The notes beneath the pieces were generated by a model. The model was not told where the DNA came from. It worked only from the letters and a program-made list of their open reading frames with translations, and made no database searches. A stretch of DNA of 13,316 nt from CAYXDR01 sp046498185. Its GTDB lineage: Bacteria; Desulfobacterota; DSM-4660; Desulfatiglandales; Desulfatiglandaceae. Shown piece after piece: positions 5,913-13,316 of the stretch. Location: positions 1 to 13,316 of the forward strand of contig JAWOBE010000226.1 in assembly GCA_046498185.1 (NCBI GenBank), given 5' to 3'. Positions within the stretch are counted from its first letter, which is position 1. Each line of letters opens with the position of its first letter. A program made the translations under genes and the position numbers.

Positions 5913-6917
5913 TCAAACAGCCTTTTTACTGCGTTCCGCCAGTTCTTTTTCCACGAGTGAAAGGTCCGTCCATCGGGTCGGCTGCGCTTTCAGTTTTTTC
6001 AACAGGCTGGTCTGCATGTGCGGAACAAGAACGGGCTGCCATTTTAAGGCCAGCTTCGGGTCCTGCAGCCAGGTAAGCACATCCTTCGCCCGCCCGGCTG
6101 AAAGGGGATGGTGTTCATCCGGGAATAGCCTCTTCAGTGCGTGTGAATTGACGGGGTTTTGTACCATGTAGGCCGCAGCGCCTATTGCGCGTTTCTTCTG
6201 GTTCAGCATAACCATCAGCACCGTGGCCAGTTCGTCCACCGCTTCCACATGGCCCGAAAATGGGTTGTCCCATTTGGACAATAGGACGCGGCCGATTTCA
6301 TGAAAAAGGGAGAATGAAAGAAGATCCAGTGTTTTTTCACGATTTTCCACTATTCCGTAAAGGTGTTGGATGTATTCTTTGCAGAGTACAATGCCGGAAG
6401 GATCGGCGAAAGCTTTCGGGGAGCCGCATGACTTGAGGGCGATAGGGAAGGGTTCGAAGATAAAAAGCCTGCTTAACTGCAATTCCACGAAGCGCATCAT
6501 TTTGTTCGCCGCACTCAGTTGATCCGCCTGGCCTCCTGTCTTTCCGGCGGCATGAATCGTCGCCTTTACCTCCCTGGATTCTGACCCCTTTCGATTGTCG
6601 AATACAAGATAATGGTTTCCGGCATTCGTCACTGTCACCGAAAAGGATAGCCGTTTTTCCATTCGTCCGGTGAAAAGGGGTCTCGACGTGTCGGGTTTCC
6701 CGCCGCTTGTGGAATCCAGAAGAGCGATGACAACCTGCCCGTCGCTTTCAGCCTGAACCGCTACAACGGCGCCTTTGGGCAGGTTTTTCAACCGTGCGGC
6801 TTTCGATTGGCCCGGTGGTACATTCATGTTGAAGGACACCACTCCGTCTGCAGCAAAAGCGCATGGAACGATGATCGTAAGAGAAACAAAAATAAGTAAT
6901 ATCTTGAGATATCTCAT
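5913..6917 (-). CDS. Secreted DUF4344-type putative metallopeptidase with altered zinc motif
   Basis: The 334-residue protein has a signal peptide (about residues 1-23, ending CAFA-AD). A beta-rich region follows (about 25-125) that could be a PPC-like sandwich. The C-terminal domain (about 135-290) resembles DUF4344: an FEPFPIALKSCGSPKAFADP stretch, IVLCKEYIQ, FHEIGR (205-210), EAVDELAT (225-232) and DEHHPLSAGR. Family members usually carry HExGH; here the second His is Arg210, so zinc binding and catalysis are doubtful. It should act in the periplasm. I chose ATG at 6917 because a signal peptide starts there and the only longer start, TTG at 6953, sits in the -35 box of the predicted promoter. 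It converges on the selenoprotein gene with a 22-nt gap. The DUF4344 assignment is by motif memory, not by search. Confidence 0.8.
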   Translation of the reverse strand: MRYLKILLIFVSLTIIVPCAFAADGVVSFNMNVPPGQSKAARLKNLPKGAVVAVQAESDGQVVIALLDSTSGGKPDTSRPLFTGRMEKRLSFSVTVTNAGNHYLVFDNRKGSESREVKATIHAAGKTGGQADQLSAANKMMRFVELQLSRLFIFEPFPIALKSCGSPKAFADPSGIVLCKEYIQHLYGIVENREKTLDLLSFSLFHEIGRVLLSKWDNPFSGHVEAVDELATVLMVMLNQKKRAIGAAAYMVQNPVNSHALKRLFPDEHHPLSAGRAKDVLTWLQDPKLALKWQPVLVPHMQTSLLKKLKAQPTRWTDLSLVEKELAERSKKAV

Positions 6918-6924
6918 AAAATAT

Positions 6925-6953
6925 TTTCTATCATCGGCCCCCCTGCGTGTCAA
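6925..6953 (-). promoter_or_regulatory. Sigma70-type promoter of the DUF4344 gene
   Basis: On the minus strand a perfect TTGACA (6953-6948) is followed after 17 nt by TAGAAA (6930-6925, 4/6 match). The predicted transcription start, about seven bases further on, falls at or next to the A of the ATG at 6917. The mRNA may be leaderless or nearly so, which fits the lack of a clear ribosome site. Confidence 0.6.
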
Positions 6954-7006
6954 GAATAGATGCGGGACCCTGATCCACCATCAAGATGCCACCCGCATGT
7001 CCTTTC

Positions 7007-7031
7007 TGTGGGAGCGATTTGTAATCGCGAT
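7007..7031 (+). repeat. Single REP-like palindrome
   Basis: A 25-nt element of the same family as the array at 159-378, with stem GCGATT / AATCGC and loop TGT. It lies alone in the divergent intergenic region, about 6.6 kb from the array, which shows the family is dispersed rather than a local duplication. Confidence 0.85.
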
Positions 7032-7197
7032 GTTGTTCCTCACTTTTTTCTATACAAATAGTCTTTTTCGAAGTAAAAATAATCATTTTTGATTCTTGTG
7101 TGAATTCCTCAAATTTCTGTGCATATTGTTGTTTGTAGTCGCCGTGCGTCGATTCGGGGATGGTTGCCTGGTCGTCTCTCTACGTTTTATGGTGGAG

Positions 7198-7220
7198 GGA
7201 AATGAAATCCCGTCATTTCC
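7198..7220 (+). promoter_or_regulatory. Inverted repeat in the histidine-kinase leader
   Basis: GGAAATGA (7198-7205) and TCATTTCC (7213-7220) form a perfect 8-bp inverted repeat with a 7-nt spacer, ending 37 nt before the kinase ATG. It could be an operator for a dimeric regulator or an mRNA hairpin. There is no T-run, so it is not a terminator. Confidence 0.4.
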
Positions 7221-7257
7221 TGCACTTGTGAGGACAACCGGCCGCTCGGAGTGAGCG

Positions 7258-8949
7258 ATGGAAGCACCCTACGAATACAGTCCCTACCTGTGGGTCATCC
7301 TGGCAACCCTCGTGTTTCCGATTTTTCTTATCTTTCATGCATTTAAACACCGCTCCGTTCCGGGCGGGGTTCCTTTTCTCGTTGTGCTGGGGACCGTTAT
7401 TCCGTGGATTATCGGACATGGCTTCGAACTTCTCTCCACCGGTGATGAAACCAGGATTTTCTGGTACCAGTTTCAGGCGGTGCTTTTCCTTCCGATTGTG
7501 ACCGCGGTGCTGTGCTTTGTCATTGAATACTCAGGCTTGGGCAAATGGCTGAACCGCCCGATGCTCGCTGTCCTTGCATTCCCCGTGGTTGCGTATTTTA
7601 TTCTAGTAGTTACGAACCCTTATCACCACCTGATCTGGGAGGAATTCAGGGTTGACGGTCGTGTTCATGCAGGGTTTGGCCCTGGCAATTGGGCGTTTAT
7701 CGGGTACTTCGTCCTATTGAGCCTTCTTCACGTGATCATCCTTGTGAGGCTCTTTGTGCGTTCCCCCAGGCATCGCTCGATAGCGGGCTGGCTTCTCATG
7801 GCGCCGTTCATTACGCGAGCCGGGTATTTTTTGAATGTTATGGACTGGAACCCCTTTGCGCCGGTGAACCCCACGGTTCTTGCGATAAACGTCGTGGTGT
7901 GGCCTTATGCCTTCGCCATTTTTCGTTTCCGGATGTTCGATGTTGTTGCCGTGGCACGCGATACTGTTTTCGAGAGGATGCACGATGGAATGATGGTATT
8001 GGATGCCAGCAACAGAATCGTCGATTTTAACGATGCGGCACAGAGGCTGTTTGGCGTTTTTCGGCCCCTTGTCGTGGGTGGTCAGGCTGAGGAGATCCTC
8101 GGAGACTATCCGGGTTTGGCCGGGATCTTCGATGGATCGGCGGGGGACCGGGGAGAGCTCTGTTTCGAGAGTGCGGATGCCTGCTGGATCCAGGTCTCTC
8201 TATCCCCGGTGATCGATACCCATCGCAACCTTAAGCTGGGGCGCTTGATCTGGTTCCACGATATTACCGAGGAGAGACTGACCCGGGCTCGAATGCTGGA
8301 TCAGCAGAGGACTATGGTCGCTCTAAAGGAACGCGAGTTGCTGGCACGTGAACTCCATGACGGCGTGGGCCAGATGGTTGCGGCAACCCATTTGCACCTC
8401 CAATCAGCGATTGAATTCCTGGCCAGAGGGGATCTTAAAAATACCGGATCTTGCCTGGAGCGTCTTGCTGATGTGACCCGTGAAGCCAAGGAGTCCATAC
8501 GCATGTATCTGTCCGGCGTCAAGGCGGCCTCTCAGGGAGGGCCGGACTTTGTGCCTTACCTTCGCCGGTACCTCGAAAACTTCAGCCGGGATTACGGTCT
8601 TGCCGCTGGTTTGATCGTGGCGCCCGAAATGGAAAAGACACGCCTTGACGCAGCCGTCGAGGGTCAGCTTTATCCAATTATCCAGGAGGCGCTTACGAAT
8701 ACACGCAGGCATGGAGGCCCCTGCTCAAGCCGCGTGATTATCACCTCATTGGACGGATATGTTTTTGTGACAATTGAAGACGACGGCCGGGGATTTGATC
8801 CTGAAGAATCCGTCGAAAACCACGGTTTCGGATTGCGGTCCATGCGTGGGCGGGCTGAATCCATCGGAGCCATTTTGGACGTTGATTCGGCTCCCGGCAA
8901 TGGGACGCGCGTGATCGTCCGTGTCCCGCTCAAAAAGGAGGAGTCATGA
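7258..8949 (+). CDS. Membrane sensor histidine kinase, 7TM-PAS-HisKA_3-HATPase
   Basis: The 563-residue protein has about seven hydrophobic segments in residues 8-222, resembling the 7TM sensor region of some bacterial histidine kinases. A PAS domain follows (about 233-345: DGMMVLDASNRIVDFNDAAQRLFG ... IWFHDITEER). The dimerisation domain is of the NarL-partner type: ELLARELHDGVGQ with phospho-acceptor His367. The ATPase domain shows QEALTNTRRHGG (N box), IEDDGRGFD (G1), GFGLRSMRGRAE (G2) and GNGTRV. All catalytic motifs look intact, so it should autophosphorylate and pass phosphate to the next gene's product. The sensed signal is unknown; the 7TM region suggests a membrane or membrane-soluble ligand, or an input relayed to PAS. 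ATG at 7258 has a GGAG site 6 nt upstream. Its stop overlaps the next start (ATGA). Confidence 0.92.
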   Translation: MEAPYEYSPYLWVILATLVFPIFLIFHAFKHRSVPGGVPFLVVLGTVIPWIIGHGFELLSTGDETRIFWYQFQAVLFLPIVTAVLCFVIEYSGLGKWLNRPMLAVLAFPVVAYFILVVTNPYHHLIWEEFRVDGRVHAGFGPGNWAFIGYFVLLSLLHVIILVRLFVRSPRHRSIAGWLLMAPFITRAGYFLNVMDWNPFAPVNPTVLAINVVVWPYAFAIFRFRMFDVVAVARDTVFERMHDGMMVLDASNRIVDFNDAAQRLFGVFRPLVVGGQAEEILGDYPGLAGIFDGSAGDRGELCFESADACWIQVSLSPVIDTHRNLKLGRLIWFHDITEERLTRARMLDQQRTMVALKERELLARELHDGVGQMVAATHLHLQSAIEFLARGDLKNTGSCLERLADVTREAKESIRMYLSGVKAASQGGPDFVPYLRRYLENFSRDYGLAAGLIVAPEMEKTRLDAAVEGQLYPIIQEALTNTRRHGGPCSSRVIITSLDGYVFVTIEDDGRGFDPEESVENHGFGLRSMRGRAESIGAILDVDSAPGNGTRVIVRVPLKKEES

Positions 8950-9602
8950 GAGTGCTGCTGGTGGATGACCATCCGCTTTTCCTGGAGGGGCTTAAGACGC
9001 TTTTGACGCTCCGCGGCGTCGAAGTTGTGGGTTCGGCACGCGATGGCCTGGAGGCGCTTGAAAAGGCACGTGCCTTGAGGCCGGAGGTCATCCTCATGGA
9101 TGTCAGGATGCCGAACATGGACGGGTTGACAGCCACGCGCCTGATCAAAGCGGAGATGCCGGATACCAGGGTCGTCATGCTGTCGATGTCGGAGGACGAC
9201 CAGGATCTGTTCGAGGCGATCAAATACGGGGCCTGCGGCTATCTGATCAAAACGGAAGACACCGAGAAATTTTTCGAACTTCTCCAGGGATTGGTGCGCG
9301 GAGAGGCGCCTCTTTCCCCAAGGCTGGCCGGCAGGGTACTGGAGGAATTCGCCCGTAAGGGAAGGTCAGGTGGTTCCCCCGTGGAGCAAGTGGGAAAGGA
9401 AGAGGAAGCGCTCACGGCGCGCCAGATGCAAGTCTTGACTCTTGTGGCCCAGGGTTTGACCTACAAGGAAGTGGGGGCCAAACTCTTTATATCAGAGCGT
9501 ACGATAAAGTATCACATGGGAGAGATTCTTGAACGGCTTCACATGGAAAATCGCCGGGAGGCCATCGAGTTTGCAAAGCGTTTGAAGCTGGGCAAAAGAT
9601 AA
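8946..9602 (+). CDS. NarL/LuxR-family response regulator
   Basis: The 218-residue protein has a complete receiver domain (about 1-120): acidic pair D7-D8, phospho-acceptor D52 in LMDVRMPNMDG, a Ser in VVMLSMSE and Lys in YLIKTED. After a linker of about 30 residues comes a LuxR-type helix-turn-helix (about 155-215: LTARQMQVLTLVAQGLTYKEVG, then SERTIKYHMGEIL). It should be phosphorylated by the upstream kinase and then bind DNA. Its start overlaps the kinase stop by 4 nt, with a strong AAGGAGGAG site, implying coupled translation. Targets are not visible; the co-oriented surface-protein gene downstream is a candidate, but a strong terminator lies between. The pairing of kinase and regulator is secure from family type and overlap. 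Confidence 0.94.
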   Translation: MRVLLVDDHPLFLEGLKTLLTLRGVEVVGSARDGLEALEKARALRPEVILMDVRMPNMDGLTATRLIKAEMPDTRVVMLSMSEDDQDLFEAIKYGACGYLIKTEDTEKFFELLQGLVRGEAPLSPRLAGRVLEEFARKGRSGGSPVEQVGKEEEALTARQMQVLTLVAQGLTYKEVGAKLFISERTIKYHMGEILERLHMENRREAIEFAKRLKLGKR

Positions 9603-9643
9603 AAAGATAGAAGCCCCTGAACGACAATAGAATAAGTACAGGT

Positions 9644-9687
9644 AAAGGTACAGTCATAAATACGTCCCGACTGTACCTTTTCTTTTT
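9644..9687 (+). terminator. Rho-independent terminator after the two-component operon
   Basis: AAAGGTACAGTC (9644-9655) pairs perfectly with GACTGTACCTTT (9669-9680) across a 13-nt loop, followed by TCTTTTT. The stem is 12 bp, 41 nt after the response-regulator stop. An outer pair GTACAGG (9636-9642) / CCTGTAC (9692-9698) flanks it. Confidence 0.9.
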
Positions 9688-9798
9688 GTTTCCTGTACCA
9701 AAACCGTTCCAGACGTACATTGTGAAACCACCGATGCCCTGATAAGAAATAATTGGCTGATTCTAATCTTAAAAAAGGCATGTTTGAGGTTCAACCCA

Positions 9799-10155
9799 AT
9801 GAAAAAACGACGGTCGGTCGTGTTTTGGGGGAATAGCCTGGTGATGTCGGCGATGGAAAGAAGCCTGCATGAACACCCTGGATTTCAAATACAACAGATC
9901 AATCACGAACGTATCGGCATCGGCGACGCACCGTGTGCGGCTCAGCCCGATGTGATTGTGTTCGACATGACGACAATGCCGGAGCATTTTGCCGTCTCCG
10001 CTTTGCAGGCGTGCCCAATGCTTTTGCTTATCGGGATTGATATTGAGAACCATAAAATGCTGGTCCTGTCAGGACGTGAATTACGGTTTTTAACAGCAGA
10101 CGACCTGGTGCAGGCCATTGATCAAAGTTTTCCCGCGGAGCATGCCATTGCTTAA
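9799..10155 (+). CDS. Small receiver-like protein lacking the acidic pocket
   Basis: The 118-residue protein has a single alternating alpha/beta domain. VVFWGNSLVMSAMERSLHEHPGF starts it, PDVIVFDMTTMP sits where a receiver carries its phospho-acceptor Asp, and LLLIGIDIENHKMLVLSGREL and ADDLVQAIDQSF follow. The first strand ends WGNS rather than the DD needed to bind magnesium, so ordinary phosphorylation is unlikely. I recognise similar small hypothetical proteins but know of no assigned function. ATG at 9799 has a TGAGGT site 8 nt upstream; a TTG at 9784 would overlap that site. It follows the two-component terminator by about 110 nt and precedes the giant surface-protein gene by 115 nt in the same direction. 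A regulatory or scaffold role is a guess from fold and position. Confidence 0.7.
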   Translation: MKKRRSVVFWGNSLVMSAMERSLHEHPGFQIQQINHERIGIGDAPCAAQPDVIVFDMTTMPEHFAVSALQACPMLLLIGIDIENHKMLVLSGRELRFLTADDLVQAIDQSFPAEHAIA

Positions 10156-10270
10156 TGGGACAACGGGTTGATTTTAAATATGAAAAGATACACGGACGGA
10201 TTTGCTGATATGTCTGCAGGTTTCGTTCGAGAAGGATGCCACACGATGTAGGACACAAGGAGGTAAGGTT

Positions 10271-13200
10271 ATGGGCCTTGCACGGAATATGAGAAGATTG
10301 GCGCGTAAGAGTGATAAGGGTGCTGCGAAGTATAAAAAAGCCTACATTGAGCCCCTGGAGCCTCGCATTCTTCTGTCTGCAGATCTTTCCTACACCATGG
10401 CCGGTGACATACGGGACCTGACCCTGGGAATCGACCAGATCGACGACGTCGATACGATAAAACTTGTTGACACTGAAAGCGGTGCCATGGTGGAGAGCCG
10501 TGCCCTGGCCGAAACGAGCAGTATAGAGATAATCGGCTCTGATCAGGATGATGTGCTCAGGTTAAGCCATGACTTCAACGCTCTGATGGACTCGCTTTCC
10601 ATCCTCTTCGAGGGTGGCGGAGGAAATGACGCGCTCTTCGGCCCATCGGTTGATACAGAGTGGCAAATCACCGGAGCGGGCAGCGGCCTTGTGGCCGGTG
10701 TTCATTTCGCCGGCGTGGAGAATCTGACCGGTGCGGCGGATAACGAAGACACCTTCGTTTTTACCCAGGAAGGGACGCTCGCCGGGACGGTCGATGGCGG
10801 GGTTGGCGGGTTCGATACGCTGGTGATGTCCGGGAATTACAGCACTCTGGAGTTTGCAGCCACGAGCCCGAATGATGGAAGCATTGTTTACGACGGAACG
10901 GCCCTTGTCTATGCGGGGCTTGAGCCGATCAGCGCTTCCGGAGGGGATGTGCTTTTTAAAGGCACCTCGGACGATGACAATATCGTGGTGAGCGTGGACG
11001 TAAACTCGGGCGTTATCTCTGTAAGCTCGCCAAGCATTGAAACCATCAACCTCAGCGGAGTTACCGACTCATTTACCATCAGAGGCGGAGCCGGTGAGGA
11101 CACGGTTACGATAAGCGACAGCCTCGATATAGCCGGGGCTGATTTGATCATCGAGGCCGAAACGATCACCGTGGCTGCCGGGTCATCCATCAACACCGGT
11201 TCGGGCGATGTGACCCTGACGGCGATTGCCGATGCAGACGGCTCTTCGAACACGATCGCGGAGGTGAACATCTACGGTCAAATTACGACAACCGGGGCTC
11301 TGCAGGTCACCGCACAAACGCAGGGGACTGTCACCACTGAAAATCTCACTGGAGCGGCAACCAATGACTTTACCGACAGCGCCACGGTCGCAGTCAGCGG
11401 CTCCGATAACATCCGTGCGGGAACAATAGAGCTGAAAGCACAACGCTTGACGAGCTATTCGGCAACTGGAAGGAACGCCTACAACGATATCTCCGGCGAT
11501 GTAAAGGCATATATCGAAAGTAGCACGGTTGAGGCGGGAGCAGGCGGCTTGGCGGTATCCGCCCTGGACAGCGTCTCATTGACCGCCGAATCGCCCGAAT
11601 TGGAAGTGGACATGGACGCCCTTTCGGGCATGACGTGCATTTCCGTGGCAGCGGCACGAAACAGCCTTTCCGGAAACACGGAAGCTTATATCAAGGATTC
11701 TTCAATAACGGCCACAAACGGCGGCATCGAGGTGACAGCAGAGCGGCACGCGACGATCAGCGCCGGTGCGGCTGCGACTTCTTTAATCACCGATATGCCT
11801 ATTCAGAGTCTGGCTGTACCTCTCGGAGGAACGTTCAGCTCGAATATCGTCCGCGGTGATGTGAAGGCGTATGCCGAAAGCAGTACACTGACAACCACTG
11901 GGAACGGTTCGATTTCCCTCACGGCCCGCGACGGTTCGGCAATCGATGCGACGAGTCAACTGAGTGCGGTCGCCAAGACCGATCCCCTTATCGGGGACAT
12001 TGGTGGTTCCGCCGGTGTGTCTATCGCGTTCAACTCGATCGGCTGGAACCCGAATTCCACGGCTTTGCCGGACCTGACGATCCCGCTGCAGATAACCAAT
12101 GCCCTGCTGGGTATCAATTTCGGTACCGAGGAAACAGTCGATGTAGAAGCGTATCTACTGGATAATACCAATGTGAGCGCAGCAGGAGACGTGAGCGTGC
12201 TGGCCGATTCGGCCCCGCAGACCAACGCGACCGTGAGCAACTCGGCCGAGACGACATCATCAGGTCTTTATGGAGCTATGGGCGGTGCGGCCAGCGGCAT
12301 TCTAGCCAGCAACATGGTAAGCAGCGCAGCTGCGGCGTCGATCCGCTACACCCAGTCTCCAGATGACACCCCGGATATCTCTGCGGGTGGCTCGATAACG
12401 GTTACGGCCGAAGATTATGCGGGCATTTATGCGAACACCAAAATTGTATCCTCTTCGATCACCACCAACGACGGCGGTGTGAATGTATTCAACGATGTCG
12501 TTTCTGAACTGGTTCACGATTATACAACCGATGACGGCGACACGACCCTGGCATTTGGCGACAGAGTCCTGCTCAGTGAGGAATACGGTAATGGCGGCAC
12601 CCCAGGACGCGTGTACGAGTTTTTGGGTGCCGATGAGACCACAGCCCGCGATCTTTTTTCCGAGGATTACAGCGATCTCGACTGGTGGAAGGAAATTCTC
12701 GCCACCGAGCTGGTACCCGAGGGCGTTAATTTGAGCGATTCGGATTCGGTCGCGATCGGCGGCATCGTGGTGCGTAACGACGCCCGCAGTGACGTTCTGG
12801 CGAAGATCGAAAATGCGTATGTCACGACGTCCGATGGCGACGTGATCGTCACCGCCACGGAAGGGGCCACAATCCTCGCCACGACGGATGCCACAGCCGT
12901 CGCTTCGGGGGGCAGCGCTTACGGCACCGGGGTCGTGATCGGAGCAAACGGTGTCATGGCCACCAATATGATCCTGAGCCAGGCGGATGCCTATCTCGAC
13001 GACAGCATTGTGAACGCGGTAGATGCCAACCTGTCCGATAGTGACGGTTTCGGGAATGTAATCGTTAGCTCGCAGAATATCCCACTGGTCGACGCCACCG
13101 TCTTGAACTCGGTGACATCCGGGGACATCGCCGCGGGTGTCACACTGGCTTTCAACACGGTGGGCTGGCAGGCGCAGGACGTCCTTTCCCAAACCCTGGA

Positions 13201-13316
13201 CACCCTGATCAGCACAGATCTCGGTACGGAAGAGAAGGCGGGCGTGCATGCCTACGCGGAGGACACAGAGCTTATAGCCGACAGGGATGTCAGGGTGACC
13301 GCCTATTCGGACGCCC
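10271..13316 (+). CDS. LEPR-XLL giant repeat surface protein (5' part, runs off window)
   Basis: The frame is open from ATG 10271 to the window end (1015 codons and one base), preceded by a textbook AAGGAGGT site at 10257-10264. The N-terminus has a basic stretch, then YIEPLEPRILLSADL, the LEPR-XLL motif (L29-L35) that marks the start of very large bacterial surface or secreted proteins. There is no classical signal peptide. Residues 110-330 are Gly/Asp-rich, with RTX-like pieces such as GGGGNDALFG and GGAGEDTV that could bind calcium. From about residue 400 come diverged beta-strand repeats (consensus DVxAYxxxSxVxAxxGxxxVxA), with almost no Cys, as in beta-solenoid adhesins. It probably acts outside the cell in attachment or matrix formation. 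Type I secretion is usual for such proteins, but the C-terminus and any transporter are outside the window. Confidence 0.85.
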   Translation, partial: MGLARNMRRLARKSDKGAAKYKKAYIEPLEPRILLSADLSYTMAGDIRDLTLGIDQIDDVDTIKLVDTESGAMVESRALAETSSIEIIGSDQDDVLRLSHDFNALMDSLSILFEGGGGNDALFGPSVDTEWQITGAGSGLVAGVHFAGVENLTGAADNEDTFVFTQEGTLAGTVDGGVGGFDTLVMSGNYSTLEFAATSPNDGSIVYDGTALVYAGLEPISASGGDVLFKGTSDDDNIVVSVDVNSGVISVSSPSIETINLSGVTDSFTIRGGAGEDTVTISDSLDIAGADLIIEAETITVAAGSSINTGSGDVTLTAIADADGSSNTIAEVNIYGQITTTGALQVTAQTQGTVTTENLTGAATNDFTDSATVAVSGSDNIRAGTIELKAQRLTSYSATGRNAYNDISGDVKAYIESSTVEAGAGGLAVSALDSVSLTAESPELEVDMDALSGMTCISVAAARNSLSGNTEAYIKDSSITATNGGIEVTAERHATISAGAAATSLITDMPIQSLAVPLGGTFSSNIVRGDVKAYAESSTLTTTGNGSISLTARDGSAIDATSQLSAVAKTDPLIGDIGGSAGVSIAFNSIGWNPNSTALPDLTIPLQITNALLGINFGTEETVDVEAYLLDNTNVSAAGDVSVLADSAPQTNATVSNSAETTSSGLYGAMGGAASGILASNMVSSAAAASIRYTQSPDDTPDISAGGSITVTAEDYAGIYANTKIVSSSITTNDGGVNVFNDVVSELVHDYTTDDGDTTLAFGDRVLLSEEYGNGGTPGRVYEFLGADETTARDLFSEDYSDLDWWKEILATELVPEGVNLSDSDSVAIGGIVVRNDARSDVLAKIENAYVTTSDGDVIVTATEGATILATTDATAVASGGSAYGTGVVIGANGVMATNMILSQADAYLDDSIVNAVDANLSDSDGFGNVIVSSQNIPLVDATVLNSVTSGDIAAGVTLAFNTVGWQAQDVLSQTLDTLISTDLGTEEKAGVHAYAEDTELIADRDVRVTAYSDA
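11498..13316 (+). repeat. Protein-level beta-solenoid repeats in the LEPR-XLL gene
   Basis: Recognisable unit starts are at residues 410, 470, 530, 624, 687, 841, 904 and 991 (nt 11498, 11678, 11858, 12140, 12329, 12791, 12980, 13241). Each reads roughly DVKAYIESSTV, then a short turn, then a strand ending VTA. The first three are exactly 60 residues (180 nt) apart. Units at 624 and 991 share a longer preceding block: AFN..GW at the start and GTEE just before the unit. The DNA itself is diverged, so these are old repeats. Confidence 0.65.

Larger units (their letters stand above)
6918..7257. other. Intergenic region between divergent genes
   Basis: This 340-nt stretch holds the promoter of the leftward metallopeptidase-like gene (6925-6953), one lone REP-like palindrome (7007-7031), an AT-rich segment (about 7040-7130) without a convincing rightward promoter, and an inverted repeat at 7198-7220 in the kinase leader. 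I see no additional gene. Confidence 0.7.

Noticed and set aside
12302..13249. A 315-codon open frame on the minus strand inside the LEPR-XLL gene
   Set aside because: It is antisense to a clear repeat protein with a strong ribosome site. Its composition follows from the repeats on the other strand, and it matches no family I recognise.

Overview
The window looks like a chromosomal segment of an anaerobic Gram-negative bacterium, most likely a Desulfobacterota (sulfate-reducer-type) genome. This is inferred from gene content: an Mla-type lipid transporter with a STAS-permease fusion, a corrinoid-activator-like ASKHA protein, a GlcD-type oxidase, REP-like palindromes, a LEPR-XLL giant surface protein and a probable selenoprotein. 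No rRNA or other taxonomic marker is present, so the assignment is tentative.

Layout. (1) Positions 1-5407, minus strand: a gene string reading from about 5407 down to 1. It contains an ASKHA/RACo-like protein, a GlcD-like FAD oxidase, a small kinase-fold protein, a STAS-MlaE permease and the first 40 codons of an MlaF-like ATPase. A good sigma70-type promoter lies at 5461-5488. The mlaE-mlaF gap of about 300 bp is filled by five alternating REP-like palindromes. (2) Positions 5585-5890, plus strand: a small lipoprotein with a heavy-metal-associated (HMA) fold, interrupted by an in-frame TGA at the first metal-binding Cys position. A perfect 8-bp stem with a 5-nt loop (AGTTC) starts 13 nt after the TGA. 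I read this as a selenoprotein gene with its bacterial SECIS element; it is the strongest discovery in the window. (3) Positions 5913-6917, minus strand: a secreted DUF4344-type putative metallopeptidase whose HExxH motif has become HEIGR, with a promoter that predicts a nearly leaderless mRNA. (4) Positions 7258-9602, plus strand: a membrane histidine kinase and NarL/LuxR-type response regulator overlapping by 4 bp, followed by a strong terminator. (5) Positions 9799-13316, plus strand: a small receiver-like protein without the acidic pocket, then the first 1015 codons of a LEPR-XLL repeat protein that runs off the window.

How the parts may fit together. The Mla genes and the kinase suggest outer-membrane lipid or LPS upkeep. 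The ASKHA and GlcD genes look metabolic and may simply share the transcript. The two-component pair, the receiver-like protein and the giant surface protein are co-oriented, suggesting regulated cell-surface adhesion, but this link rests on position alone.
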